Positions 33,569 through 45,657 of a DNA stretch of 64,000 bases are shown here, in pieces; the stretch's first letter is position 1, and every line of letters begins with the position of its first letter. The position numbers and the translations under genes are program-made. The stretch lies in assembly GCF_028372415.1 (NCBI RefSeq), contig NC_092874.1, forward strand, positions 57,449,865 to 57,513,864, read 5' to 3'. The notes below the pieces were generated by a model that saw only the letters and a program-made list of their open reading frames with translations, was not told the DNA's origin and made no database searches. The stretch is from Notamacropus eugenii. Its lineage: Eukaryota > Chordata > Mammalia > Diprotodontia > Macropodidae.

Positions 33569-33804
33569 CACTCCACAGTATGGTCCAGATGATGGAGAGC
33601 TAGCATCAGGCCCGTCATAGAGAATCAAATAGTTTTGGATGCAATCTCCTGGATCATCAATGCTGATAAAATAAAAGCTCACTGTAACTGTTCTCCCAGC
33701 AGGGGCAGCAATGGTCCACTCACAGTGAGTGTTGTTCTCATAGGTACCAGGGTAGCCAGGACTAGTAAGAGAGCCAGCCTCCCCATAGAGAGTTCCACCA
33801 CAGC
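33569..33804 (-). CDS. CUBN: CUBN exon, first half of CUB 27
   Basis: Acceptor 'cttttcttccag' at 33805 and donor 'gtgagtga' at 33568. Translation begins [20 protein letters not shown] and includes [21 protein letters not shown] and [11 protein letters not shown]: the four CUB cysteines are present, plus an N-glycosylation sequon (NNT). The SIDDPGDC stretch carries acidic residues that bind calcium in cubilin CUB domains (family knowledge). Two bases complete the codon split by the upstream intron; the exon ends in phase 0. The last residue is Val where human has Gly. Confidence 0.96.
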
Positions 33805-34953
33805 CTGGAAGAAAAGTTGGAAGGAGGCTAGTCAGATTTCAACATAGTCACAATAATCAGATTAAAAGTTCCTTGAGAAATATAGGAAGTTATGAAAAGA
33901 CTTTTCTCCTACAGGTCATGGGAGGATCTCCGATGACCACAGTGATGGGGAATGCCCTCACCTTCATGTCCATAAATGGAGCAGGCTCTGAGTTAGTTTC
34001 TTCCAGGCCTGTTCGCCTCAAATGAGAAGTTTAGAACAAAAGGAAGAGAAAAGGGAGAAGAAAGGCAAGAAAGACTAGGAACAACTCCACAAGATATGTT
34101 TTTAGCTGTGCAGATCTATTTGTATACAGTGATATGAAGGCAGCTGAGAGGATGAAAGAGAAACGAGACAGTAGAGGATGAGAAGGAAGACTGAAAATGA
34201 AGATTAGGAGTTACCACCACTCTAAAAAGTCATTATATACTTACCTTAATACAAGAATACTAGACTTGGCAAATTTCAAAGATCTAAAAGTTATCAATAT
34301 TTATTAAATTGTTTTTCAAAACTATATTTATTTATGAAATAACCATGATATACTATTTATAATAGAGAGATTATCTAGGAAGGATTTCTACCCTTCATCA
34401 GCATTTATGATACATGATGTTTGGAAGGAAGAGGCAATTCCTTCTCCTTTTGTGGTCTGGCTATAATAGTGATAACCGAACAATCTTGCACTCTTTGATG
34501 TTATGTAAAAACAGAATAAACTGCTATTAACAAAGTTTTTCCTATCCCTGAGACTTGAATGCACTCAATGATAAATAATGACTCATTACTGCATCTTTTT
34601 GAATCTCTAACTTATTTCAGGAGAAGGAATTATCATTGTGAAACATCCACGCAGATACATAATATTTAGCATGTTTTAATAACCTGAATTTGTTTTGAAG
34701 AATATTGCATTTTATCCTGAGAGTTGATCAAAATTGATAAAAATGTAAAGTGATAAAAAGATAAAATTCAAGCGGGAGTTTCTAGACTTTCACTAAGTAA
34801 GTGAACCCTTCTGCTTTTCTCAATCAGGTATACAAATAACTGGAAAACATATTATTCCACCTTTGTCTTTTGCTTTTCCCGGTAGATATCCAAAGATTTT
34901 CTGACTAACTTTATCCCTGGAAGAGCAAGAATAGCCTGTAGCTAATGGCTTAC
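33805..34953. other. CUBN intron, no recognised feature
   Basis: No repeat or RNA gene recognised in this 1.15-kb intron. Confidence 0.5.
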
Positions 34954-35119
34954 CAACTGGGGATGATGTCCACAGAATTTCATATCCATGACCTGAGTGT
35001 ATGAAGTCACTCTTGAATCGTAGATACAGAAGGTGGCTTTTAGAGAAGATGGGATTAGGGAGCTGTGTGCCACAGTACTTGCCAAGTAATGGGGAACTTC
35101 CTTCACTCCCATTTCTTAC
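34954..35119 (-). CDS. CUBN: CUBN exon, second half of CUB 26
   Basis: Acceptor 'cttttttacag' and donor 'gtaagcc'. It reads [20 protein letters not shown], then [19 protein letters not shown] and [11 protein letters not shown]. Human has [20 protein letters not shown] at this point. The pattern D-x-LEV / GKYCG, x, LYLRFKSD is the classical C-terminal half of a CUB domain with the fourth cysteine. NGS is a sequon. 166 bp, phase 0 start, phase 1 end. Confidence 0.96.
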
Positions 35120-35983
35120 CTGTAAAAAAGGTCAAGTCATTAACTGTTTAATATCAATCTCATTTTGCCCCTTGCCTCCATCACTCTAGAAGAGTCAATA
35201 TAACTAGAGTTTGAAAAAGGGACATGTAAAGTTGCACTTTCCTATTTCTGCCAACCCCTTGAGCTGACTTGGTACTTAGGTGCTTTGAAGATGCCCTATT
35301 AAATCATAGTCATCATGATTCCAAGCTCAGTACTCAATCCCACACTGCCATGGGAATGTGACATGATTTGACTTTTACCTCAGGGATCATGTAGAAGCTA
35401 TGAAGAGAATGGATTGGGGTGGAAGAGACCCGAGGTATGGAGACCAAAGAGGATGCTATTGCCACAATGTAGGCTAGAGGTGGTAAGGACTCAACTAGTG
35501 TGGCAGATGTATAAATGGAGAAGAGGAGATGGATGAGAGAAATGACGTGGACACAGAACCAACAGGGTATGGCAATCAAAACAGCTATGTGACCTAAGGG
35601 AATCATGGCTAGTATTGACTGTCATTACCAAGTATTTTAGACAATCTATCATCGATATTACTCACTGCATTTAATGTATTTTTTTCACAGGATCAAACTT
35701 AAGGTGAGTCATGAACTCTCATGCAGAAAACTTCTGCTGCCCTGAATATATTGTAGTCAGTAGGCAAATTAAATCATTCTTTAGTGTAGTTCCCCAAAAT
35801 GCATTTCCTTCTTCAATGCCAATATCATCGGCTGCCTTGTGACTTTTGGACTTCCCAGAGATCTCACTTTTATGCATTATAAGGTATCTACTTGTGGTAT
35901 TTGGGATGAGATTTCAAATGATCATTCACTTTGACATTAAGTTGCTACAATTTTGAATCAGATTAAGCTTGGTTGTCAGTTAC
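35120..35983 (-). repeat. CUBN intron with an L2 fragment (about 35390-35600)
   Basis: 'ggattggggtggaagagacc', 'gaggatgctattgccacaat' and 'gtagg'-type phrases are the reverse complement of L2. The rest of the intron shows nothing recognisable. Confidence 0.6.
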
Positions 35984-36165
35984 CTCGAGGAAGTCGTTGG
36001 TGCATGCCCTTGTGGACTCCACATTGAATGAGTGGAAGAAGAGTGTGATGGAGTAGTTTGATGGGGCTCGGAGAACAGCTGAACAGTCCAGGTTATGGCC
36101 ATAGTTCTCTGGCCAGCCGGGGCTCTTCAGGTAGCCAAACGCTTGGTTATATTCTCTGTTGCAAT
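35984..36165 (-). CDS. CUBN: CUBN exon, first half of CUB 26
   Basis: Acceptor '...cctccccaag' and donor 'gtaactg'. It reads [39 protein letters not shown] and [20 protein letters not shown], then E, joining VRNGS of the next exon as DFLEVRNGS, exactly as in human CUBN. Three cysteines (C1-C3 of the domain) are present; NYS is a sequon. 182 bp; two bases complete the split codon for Asp. Confidence 0.97.
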
Positions 36166-37222
36166 CTTGGGGAGGATGGATGGGGGACGAGTGAAAAAAA
36201 AATACGACATTTGCAATGAACAGAAGTCATCATGCAACTTTTTTTTCCCATTTCATTCCTCAGACATTATCAGGAGGCAGAGGTTGTGACATTCATTTCT
36301 TCCACTTTCTGGTTATATAATCATTGAATCAGATGCCATTTAGGGTCTCACAAGATGACTAACTTAGTTCTTATTAAAATGGAAAAGTTTTGTTGACTAT
36401 ATATATATATATTTTTTTTTTGCAACCGAGCCCAAAACTCTAAGGGTTTGGTGTTGTTATTTGCTTCCATTACAAACCATTTTAGGTTTATCCAGACTAA
36501 GAATGGCCTGATCAGTAAGTCTGGGAATAAGCTTCTCTGTAGCAAATAAACTGATTCTTCAAGATCTCAACACCATCACTTATATTTCTAACTAGAGAAG
36601 TAAGATGTTTTGGTGACTAGCTTTCCAAGTGAAAAACAGTACTCAGTCATTTGGACTAACATTAATTTTTAATTTAGCCTTCTTGATTCCCTTGAATAAA
36701 ATATTCCTTCTTTAGATTTAGCTGTCCCCCTGTGCCTGGATTTCTCTCCTCCCCATTTCCATCTCCTGGCTTCCTTCAAGTTGCTGTTAAAATGCCTCCT
36801 TCTATAAGAAGTCTTTCCTAATTCCCCTTATTGGTAATGCTTTCTCTCTAGGATTATCTCCAATTTATCCTGCCTATAACTTCTTTATTTATAGTTTTTT
36901 GCATGTTTCCTCTCCCATTACACTCTGAGTTCCTTGAGAGTAGAGACTTTTTATTTTGTTTTATATTTCTTTGTATCCCCAGTGTTTAGCATAGTGGCAC
37001 ATAGTAGGTACTTTAAAAATACTTATTGACTTGACCTGATGACTTACAATAAGCTATGTATTTGCTTCATTAATAACTTAGGTCCCATAGAGAAACCCAT
37101 TCACCTCATATGGATGAATATCACTAGTAACAAGGACTGATTTACTTATTAAAATCAATGATGATCATATCAGTGGAAATCAAAGTCTATGTGTGAACAT
37201 AAAAACCTGTTTTGATGCTTAC
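36166..37222 (+). repeat. CUBN intron with an L2 3' end (36710-37045)
   Basis: 'ggcttccttcaagttgctgt', 'gaagtctttcctaattcccc', 'gttccttgagagtagagact' and 'ggcacatagtaggtacttta' are a plus-strand L2 3' UTR and tail. A short TA run and T run lie at 36400-36421. The remainder is not recognised. Confidence 0.75.
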
Positions 37223-37370
37223 CTGCGATTTGATAGGTAAACGTAATTCTACTGTCACTACGGAATTCTGCTGATTTGAAAACCACAATTGCAGTTCGCT
37301 GAGAAGAATAAAACTCAGGTATAGCTGAAGCATCTTTGCTACAGAAACGATGTACCAGGCTCTGATCATT
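37223..37370 (-). CDS. CUBN: CUBN exon, second half of CUB 25
   Basis: Acceptor 'ccattctgtttcag' and donor 'gtaagcat'. It reads NDQSLVHRFCSKDASAIPEF, YSSQRTAIVVFKSAEFRSDS and RITFTYQIA, with the Asp codon finished by the next exon, giving TYQIADCNREY as in human. One cysteine (C4). 148 bp, phase 0 to phase 1. Confidence 0.96.
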
Positions 37371-38135
37371 CTGAAACAGAATGGATGCAAAGTCATTAAG
37401 AATTGAGGTTTGCTCTCATGGAAAGCAGACCTGAGCAGTATTTAAATCACATACTGAAATATAAATTAAACATTCTGCCAAAAATCAGCTCTGACGCTCA
37501 GTAGAAAAGAGCTTACAACTGGATGTGGAGTGGCCACGGCCTGCTTCTATTCACTCAGGAAGATGAACAATTTATACATGGAAGGAAGAAAAAAAATGCT
37601 GCTTTTTATTCATCTCATAACAGTGTTCCTCCATGATAGAGGCAAAAAACATGTGAACGTTGATATGACTCAGGGAAGACTGAAATTCTAATAATGTTTG
37701 CTTAACTTTATGAATATAAAAACATTTATAAATTAGTTTTATAAATAAATATCATACAGTGTGATCCCCCTGTTCACTCGAGAGTGAAATCTGATATAAG
37801 AGACTTCCTTCCATCTTGGGCTCCACTTTTCAGCAAAAGCTTCCCTTGAATTGTTGTCCAATAAAATGGAGACTGTAGTGTGCAAAATAAAATGAGATGA
37901 TGATTTAAAACTTACAAAATCATAAGGCTTGAAGGGGCCTTCTGCATTTATGTGTTCTGAATCCGTTGCCGCTCTTTGTATCCCTGGCACTTAGCATTTA
38001 GCCTCACATACAGTAAGTGCTTAATAAATGTTTACTGATTGAATCTTTCCTTTTCCTCCTCAGATATGGCTCTTACACAAACCAGTAATACCGAATTGAG
38101 AGAAGGGCACTTCATTGTTCTGTGACTACCATTAC
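37371..38135 (+). repeat. CUBN intron with an L2 tail (37965-38043)
   Basis: 'cctggcacttagcatttagc' and 'agtgcttaataaatgtttac' are an L2 3' terminus in plus orientation; nothing else recognised in the intron. Confidence 0.75.
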
Positions 38136-38341
38136 CTCTGAGGAGTCCTGAATCTGAAGGTAATTCTGGGAGCAGTCGTCAGAGTGCAGCTGAAATGCTT
38201 GGACTACCAGCTTGACCTGTTGCTGGGGAGGGGCATCAATGATCCAAGTGCAGACAGACAACGGGAAAAGAGGGTTTGGAGAATGGGGTGATGAAGCAGT
38301 CTGTGGGCTTAAGGTGGCATTGAATGTTCCTCCACATGGTA
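38136..38341 (-). CDS. CUBN: CUBN exon, first half of CUB 25
   Basis: Acceptor 'ctctggcacag' and donor 'gtaatgg'. It reads PCGGTFNATLSPQTASSPHS, PNPLFPLSVCTWIIDAPPQQ, QVKLVVQAFQLHSDDCSQNY and LQIQDSSE. Human has PCGGTYNATWTPQNISSPNS here. C1-C3 present, NAT is a sequon, and an acidic SDDC motif sits at the calcium-site position. 206 bp; starts with two bases that complete a Leu codon with the previous exon. Confidence 0.96.
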
Positions 38342-38404
38342 CTGTGCCAGAGAGAGAAAGAATAGTGAGGTCATTTCCATGATGTTTCCCTGTATGTGTT
38401 CTTG

Positions 38405-38810
38405 TCTGATTCTCACAGTGACCTTGTGAGAGTAGAGAGCCAAACATTACTATCCCCATTTTGTTGTTCAGTCATTTCAGTCATGTCTGATGCTTTGTGA
38501 CCCCATTTGGGGTTTTCTTGCCCAAGATACTAGAATGGTTTGCCGTTTCTTTCTCCAGCTCATTTTAGGGATGAGGAAACTGAGGCAGATGGGCTGAAGT
38601 GACTTGCCTAGGGTCACACAGCTTGTAAGTGTCTGATGCCAGATTTGAATTCAAGGAGAGAAGTCTTTGCCTACAAGCTGTCATTTTACAGATGAGTAAA
38701 CTGAAGCTCAAAGAAATGAAAAGACTGACCCAAGGACACACAGCTAATAGGTAATGGAACCAGGATGTGAAAATTCAGGGTTGTCTGATTATAATACGTA
38801 AACACCATCA
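38405..38810 (-). repeat. MIR-type SINE split by a marsupial SINE
   Basis: 38405-38461 ends 'ttactatccccatttt'; the older MIR resumes at about 38680 with 'cattttacagatgagtaaac' and 'gacacacagctaataggtaa'. Between, 38461-38670 is a reverse marsupial SINE: 'ttgttgttcagtcatttcag', 'gaccccatttggggttttct', 'gtttgccgtttctttctcca'. The short 'cattt' repeat at the junctions fits a target duplication. Confidence 0.8.
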
Positions 38811-39071
38811 TGTAAGCACTTTCATGAACAGATGCTGCCCTTAACCGACTAGTCCACAATTGCATATTTGTTTCAATGGACTATGGACAGTCCATTAAAC
38901 TGAACTGAATCCATTTTTAATGGACAAAGGAGAGTTTGCTTCATCATGTACATTTGGTGTCCCAATTGTATTACGGCCAATTTGAGCTTCTATAGAGTCA
39001 GGGCATTCTAGATGAGTTTTATCTAAGAAATTTTTATTTTGCAATATTTTAGATCCCTTCAAATTACTTAC

Positions 39072-39234
39072 AGTCCAAGGTGGTGTATGTAACTTTAAAC
39101 CCTTCCCTTTCCACAGTTATGTCACTGACAAATTCAACTGTGAGGAAGTTGCCTCTAGAAATAAAAGGAGCAGGTAGAGTGGAGCCACAGAATGTACCAA
39201 CCAAATTGGCATCTTCTTTATCACCATCATATAC
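39072..39234 (-). CDS. CUBN: CUBN exon, second half of CUB 24
   Basis: Acceptor 'tgtcttttacag' and donor 'gtaagtaa'. It reads VYDGDKEDANLVGTFCGSTL, PAPFISRGNFLTVEFVSDIT and VEREGFKVTYTTLD. Human has LYDGDSENANLAGTFCGSTV. YDG and the fourth cysteine mark the C-terminal half of a CUB domain. 163 bp, phase 0 to phase 1. Confidence 0.96.
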
Positions 39235-39423
39235 CTGTAAAAGACAAAGAGCTTATTACCCATCCAGCTATTCTCAGGCCTCATGTTTTATGCTAAATTA
39301 GTGAATTCATGGGTTAATTATGGACCGAGTATTGATCTTTCATCTACTTTTGCGTGCTCCAAGACAAGGTAACAGCTACACCAGGCGCATCCTTATGAGG
39401 TGTTCAATAAAGGAATTGATTGT

Positions 39424-40077
39424 AGGATCATAGATCTAGGTATGGAAGGCACCTTAGGCACCACTGAATGCAGCTCCCCCCCATTCTGGAGCTAAGGAAA
39501 CTGTAGCCCAAGGAGGCCAGTCACACTGCCTGAGGTGAGCTTCTCACCCGAGTCTTCCTGACTCCAAGTCCAGGGCTCTACCCACTAGACCATGCTGACT
39601 CTCACAGGCTAGCGTGATGATCATCTATGCTTTAAGTTCAATGAGGCCAGAGTATTTACCATTGTCATGCTGGCATCATCAGTATCCAGTGTAGCACAGC
39701 TAAGTAGATGCTTCATAAATGTCAAACTTATTGAAATGAATTTCAGAGGATATGCAGAGACATGATACATCTAAACTGACTTCTCAGCAATCTTGCATTT
39801 TTAATTGTTCTATTTTTTAAATCAATAGAAAATCTGTAAACATTCAGTCGTTTTTCAGTCATCTCTGACTCTTTATGACCCCATTTGGGGTTTTCTTGGC
39901 AAAGATACTAGAGTCATTTGCCACTTCCTTCTCCAGTCCATTTTTTACAGGTGAGAAAACTGAAACAAACAAGGTTAAGTAACCAGTAAATAAGTGTATG
40001 AGACCATATTTGAACTCAGGAAGATTTATTTTACTCCAGGCCAGCACTCTATCCACTGTACCACCTTGCTGCCCCTC
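39424..40077 (-). repeat. Two SINEs with an L2-like tail between
   Basis: 39424-39602 (minus CORE-SINE): 'gatctaggtatggaaggcac', 'agtcttcctgactccaagtc', 'ccactagaccatgctgactc'. 39640-39730: L2-like tail 'gatgcttcataaatgtcaaa'. 39845-40077 (minus, near-full marsupial SINE): 'gaccccatttggggttttct', 'tggcaaagatactagagtca', 'ccactgtaccaccttgctgc'. Confidence 0.82.
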
Positions 40078-41984
40078 CCCCAATAGAGAATTAGATAAAA
40101 ATTAATGGCATTTATATCCACAACTGCAGAGACAGCCATACAGATTTATATGCACATAATCTTACTGGGTTAGGAAAAAAGTTAAATAAGATGCTACCCA
40201 AAGATAATCTACCTCTTTGATATTCAGTCCAGAATTCTTTCTCCTTCTTCATGGTATTACTAAACAAATGGACACTGTTATTTTTGTTTTAGGCATGGGA
40301 TGTGTCTCTAAAGTTTTAAATTTAAGGTATCAGATGTTTCAGGGACCTCAGGGCAGAACTACAGCTACTAATGTGATCAGTGGTATAAAAAGACATTAAA
40401 GTGTGAAATAAAATAGACATTTAATAAATGCTTCCCGAATGAATGAAGCAGAAATGGCAAAACAAACAAACAAAACAAAACCAAGTTCAAAATAGAAATA
40501 AACAGCTTCAACACTAGATGGCGGTTCCTTCCTTCCTAATGAGCATGGAGAATTTCCCTCTATTTGGTTGGCACCAGAAGGCAGAAAGAACTAGAATGAC
40601 TGAGAGTTGCAGACAAGCAGATCTCAGCCCAGTGTAAAACAAATTCTTCCTATCAATCTGAGCTCTCCAAAGTAGAAATGACTTGTGAAGAGCTTGTGGA
40701 TCCCCTCCTCATTTGGGGTCTTCAAGAAAATGTTGAGGATGTTAGAAAGGGGCTTCTTAGTCAGGTCAAGACTGCACTAAGTGGTCGCTGAGGTCTCTTC
40801 CAATGTTAAGGTTTCTGTGAGTCTATAAGTGACATGCTGGTGGAAATAGTGGAATGGGGACTAACTAACCTGTAACTTTGCTGGTATTGGGAGATCCCAT
40901 GAAGGAAACCTCCCCTACTAATTTAATTGGGCACAGTCTCTGCAGCTTAGGGGGTGCTACGCTGCTCTTCTGGGTGAAACATTGAAGATAGAAATTGAGA
41001 ACAAAAAAGGTCTGGCAACATCATGATTAAGATTTCAATAGCAGAATACAACAAAGCGATTACACGTAAGTATATAAATATGACAAGTACATTGTAAGAA
41101 TCCTCCATCAAAGTCCTACATCAGTATAATAGATGTGAAGCTGGGCTCCTGAAGTGTTCCAGTAGACCCAAAGTCTGGAAGATACTATCAAACCAAAAAG
41201 TCTGAGAGCAGACCCCCTCATAACATCCCCAAAATAACCCAGCAGTATCTGAATGGGCACATCATCATGTTGGCAAAATAGTGAGTTTTTTCAGGCAAGT
41301 GATTTATAAACATCATCAGCTAAGAGAGAAGGATTAATTGTGTTTTACGTGGGTGAAGGGAATATTAGTATAAAGGAAACAGTGGGTCTTTTAAAGTATT
41401 GACACACTGTAATAATGATGCAATTAATATTACTATGAGTTGGACAATTTACAGTTGTTGAATCCTTAATTTTGAAATTGCCAAAGTATGCTCAATTTAA
41501 ATCTCTAGTATTAATAATTTAATTCCCAAAATTTTAAGGTTTTTGGCATTTCTGAAAGACCTTCAAGACTTTTTGTGCCAGTAATATGGAAGGGGAAAGC
41601 AAAATGTAAAAAAGAATGCTACTTCATTTGAAGGAAATTTGCTTGCTGCAATAAATAATTCAACAGGAACAGTTATCTTAATAACCCTAAAAGCCAGCTA
41701 TCTCAAAAGTCATACTGATGTACTTATTGTGAATAGCTGAGCTGGACTGCACCAACTTGAATATGGACATAGAGATTAGAGTTGAATAACTTCTGCTCTT
41801 CGATCAAATGTTTTGGCATGCCACATAAGACAGATATGCAAAGAGCTTTGCAAATCTTAAAGGGTTACTTATAAGACTAATATTTATTCTTATTGTCTTC
41901 CAGGAAACACAGCGATGTTAGAAAATTACTCTGCAATGAGAAGCACCATTAAAAAAGTATTTTCACTACTATGCTGAAAATAAT
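40078..41984. other. Large CUBN intron, one repeat fragment
   Basis: 40690-40835 has 'ggggtcttcaagaaaatgtt', 'gaggatgttagaaaggggct' and 'cactaagtggtcgctgaggt', the same family as 208-320. The rest shows no exon, RNA gene or clear repeat. I looked for a CUB half-exon and found none. Confidence 0.45.
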
Positions 41985-42075
41985 AATACTACAACAACTC
42001 ACAGCTACATAATGCTTTAAAGTTTACAGAGTTCTTGCTTTCATTGTCATCCTCATTTTAAAACATTTTTTATAA
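41985..42075 (-). repeat. CORE-SINE 3' fragment
   Basis: 'ctcacagctacataatgctt', 'taaagtttacagagttcttg' and 'cattgtcatcctcattttaa' resemble the reverse of the SINE 3' half. Confidence 0.6.
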
Positions 42076-43839
42076 AGACAAAAAATACTTTTTGCAAAGA
42101 TAATTTTGAACTTAAGAATCCTGGAACAACTCTTTGCTGTGCTGGGGATTTAAATGACAGATTCAAACACTCATGTGAGTTTATTATCCCACAGTTATGT
42201 TTCTCTATCAGATACAGTCTACATCTTTTGCAAGTTTACATTTTAGCTCTTTTCTCCATAGATCCAATGTATCTGGTATTTCTTGAGTTCCTCTATGTTC
42301 TCAGTACTGTTCTAGGTACTCTGATGAGTACGAGATTTCAAAAGGACCATTATTTTGTCAGGGGTCCTCTCTGCACTGACACAGATCACAACCCTGCTAT
42401 ACTAAATAACAGAGATAATTTCATAAGATACTGTGACCTAAAGAAGTCACCGTTAAGATGATGTCACTCCTTATCTACCCTGATTTTCTGACAACTGAAA
42501 TAAAGTCTATTAGTGGTTGTATTTTCCAGCTTGGTAGGATCTGGCAGAATGCATATGCTATTGGAATAGCCTTTGAGACACCATCATCAAGTCTATGCCT
42601 CATTAGGCAAAGGAGTAGGACTTGGGAAATGTGTGATTGACTTGGGGTACAGTGTTTTCTCAGAAGGGTAATCTCACAAGATCTCTCTGGCTCATGCTTC
42701 TAAGGAAACCACGGGAACGTCTTGGCTCATAGCTTTCATATGCAGCTCTGATTGGTTTGGACTCCACAGAACAAGAACACTAAATTCTCCCCAAAGCTTT
42801 CCTTTAGAGAAGGTAGGACCTGGACTTTCAAACTCAGTCTCCAAGGTGTCCCTCCCAGGATAAGCTGATCATTTGAGATCTCACTGTGCTGCTAACCCAA
42901 TCTTGGATACTTAATGCCTTCCCAACTACCTGGCTTCCTCTCCCCTCTAACTGGAGGGCTAGTATTAACATTGCCCAAAGCTTTCTTTTCTAGAAGGGCA
43001 GGATCTAGACTTTCCATGCACTCTCAGCTTTCTATCTACAGCTCTGCCTTGTTTGAGCTCCATGAAACAAGGTGTCCCCACACTGGGAACCCTCTGGGGT
43101 GGCCTCTTCCTTGGCTTTCCAGCTTCCTTTTGTGTCTTATCTACTTCCGTTAGATTGTCCTAACAGTCCTTGAAGGGAGACACAGTCTTGCTTTTTCTTA
43201 TTTGTATTTTACTTGCCTGGCACATAGTTGTCACTTAATAAATATTTATTGAATATTGAATAAAATCTCCTGTTCATTTGAAGGAAACTTCAGTTCCTTT
43301 CCAAGCATTCTGGCTTAGTCTGAGAACGTAGGACAGGTTTCACTTGTCCCAGTTAAAAAAAAAAATGAAGAATGTACTTATACCTGAGCAACTTAACCAT
43401 TAAACAATGACTCCTCCCTGTTGTAGAGGGTATCAATCAATGTCTCACAATGATGGGTCTTATCTTCCTTCCTGCCTAGTTTTGTGTGGTCCACATAACT
43501 CCCAATACTAGTGAAGGGACAGGTCCATGTTGTTCTTCCAAGTATATGTTTCTCTGCTATACCTATCTTTCTAGGTATAGTAGACAGGTCAATGACCCAA
43601 GTTTGCTCCTTATCATCATGGCTTCATGTCTTATTGCTGCTACTTTAAGCAACCAGTTTCCCATTGGAAAACCAAGTTTAGTTGATTTCATCTTCACAGC
43701 TCTTATACTCATGCACTCCTCTCTAGTTCCACTCTAATCACACTACTGAGCCTCTTGCCCCCTGAACTAAGTCTCTGTCTACTCAGCTTTCATTCTCTCC
43801 CCAGCCATTTCATCCTTCACATATTTTCCAGAATTTTAT
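42076..43839. other. CUBN intron with two repeated motif pairs and an L2 tail
   Basis: 'cccaaagctttcctttagag' (42791) resembles 'cccaaagctttcttttctag' (42974), and 'agctttcatatgcagctctg' (42731) resembles 'agctttctatctacagctct' (43027), so related sequence occurs twice. 43195-43265 is an L2 tail ('acttgcctggcacatagttg', 'cacttaataaatatttattg'). ORFs here are not credible. Confidence 0.5.
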
Positions 43840-45500
43840 CTTTCTTATGAAAAGATCAAGTTACTACTTTGCTTAACTATCTCTCATGGATATCTATTGC
43901 CTACTAATTAAAGTTCAAACTCCTTCCCCCCAGAATCAAAGCTGAACCCAACACCATCCTTTCTTTCCATGCACATCTTCTATCACTCCCTTTCACACAC
44001 ACAATTTTTCGGAAAAATTGTTCTGGCCCTGACACACTCACTCTGCTTTTATATACCTCTGTCTATGCCTCTGCTCATACCTGGAATATATTTCCTCTCT
44101 CTTTTTGTCAGCTAAAATCCTACCCATCCTTGAAAACTCAACTCAAATGTCACCTTCACTAGGATTTGTTCTTGGTCTCCTGGGTCACTAATCACCTTCA
44201 CTCTTAGATCTATTATAGTTCTAGGTTTTGTAACTCTTTAAAGTTGGCATTTAATATTGTGTATTACAATTTTCCATGTTGGTGTCTTACACCCTACAAA
44301 ATTTTATGAGGGCAGGGACTATTTATTATCTAAACTTGGTATCTCCCCTACAAGGTAGCACAGTGCTCTGCACACAGAAGGCATTTAAACATTATTAGTT
44401 ATTATTGAAAGAGTTGGACAGGCAGAGTAAGGTCAATTTTCAGAGACCCTTCAAAGTCAGATGAAACAATTTGGGTTTTCTGCTGTCTGAAGTGGGGAAA
44501 TCAATAAAAAAAATCAATCAAAAAATTAGGTAGTGGAGTGACATGATTTAAGTGGTAGTTTTATAAAGATTAATCTAGTGGTGGTTGGGTAATTAATTAT
44601 AAATGGAAGAGACAAGCAACAGGGGATCAGTTAGGTAGCAATGACAAAAATGCAGTTCAAGGGAGTAGGGCTTCACACAAGGGTAGTGGCAGTAGAAATG
44701 GCAAAGAAGTGGTAATGACAAAAAACAATCCAAAGGAATGATTAAAATGACTTAGTGTATGACATATGGGATGAGAACAAGGGATAAGTCAAGAACAAGC
44801 CCAAAGTTCTGTGTTTGGGTGACTGGGGAAGTAGTGTTATCATTAAAAGAAATAAGGAATTGAAGGGCATTGAACATTTGGAGGAGGGGAAACTATTCCC
44901 ATCCTTGCCATTGTCACTAAGACGTAAAGCAAGGCAAGACATCTTTATAGTGCTTATTAAGAACACAGCAACACTTGGAAACAAAAGCAGTTTCTTAGAT
45001 TTAAAATGGTAAAATTCTGTTAACTACTTCAGGCAATTCTTTTAGGGCCTCTCACTGAAGATTTTAACGATACTGATGTATCACAGTGTTTGAGAATGGA
45101 ACTACTCAATGCCTCTGTCTACCACTAGAACTATAATATTAAGAATTTAATGAAATTCGTACCTATTTTGTCTTATTTTAAAGACCCTACGAGGAGGTGA
45201 TTCCACGGTATACTTTAGTAACCTATTCTAAAATAACTTCTATAGTGGTCAGCCCTACAACTCAGCCTTTTTGGTCTCACTGTCAGAATATATATATATT
45301 CGAATCAAAGTAACTTGACATCTGCAGTCTCTTCTTAGCCTTCTCTAATCTGGCTTCTGCTTTTAGCACTCTATTGAAAATATTTTCCTAAAGGTCACTG
45401 ATGACTTTCTCTGCATTAAATCCAATGACTTCTTCATCCTCCTGGGCAATATATGACACACATACTGATGACTACTCAACCCAAAGCTATGTTATTCTGG
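43840..45500. repeat. Cluster of L2 fragments
   Basis: 43840-44395 (plus): 'cctctgctcatacctggaat', 'gagggcagggactatttatt', 'gcacacagaaggcatttaaa'. 44405-44900 (minus): 'gtggagtgacatgatttaag', 'gggtgactggggaagtagtg'. 45320-45500 (plus): the text around 45330-45460 resembles the L2 RT region (STETAL / VTNDLL part) and ends 'ggtgtctcccatcttctgag'. Confidence 0.65.
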
Positions 45501-45657
45501 TGTCTCCCATCTTCTGAGTCACCGCTGGATACTTTCTAGATGACTATGGCTAAATCATCTAAATCCCCTGAGCCTCAGTTTATTCATCTATTAAAATGGG
45601 TGTTCATAACACTTCCATACTCATCTATAAAATGGGTGTTAATAACCCATAGGGTCC

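Noticed and set aside
37187-37396. Minus ORF starting MTLHPFCFRMIRAW across a CUBN exon
   Set aside because: It is in the wrong frame for CUBN; the exon frame NDQSLVHRFC continues the neighbouring exons.
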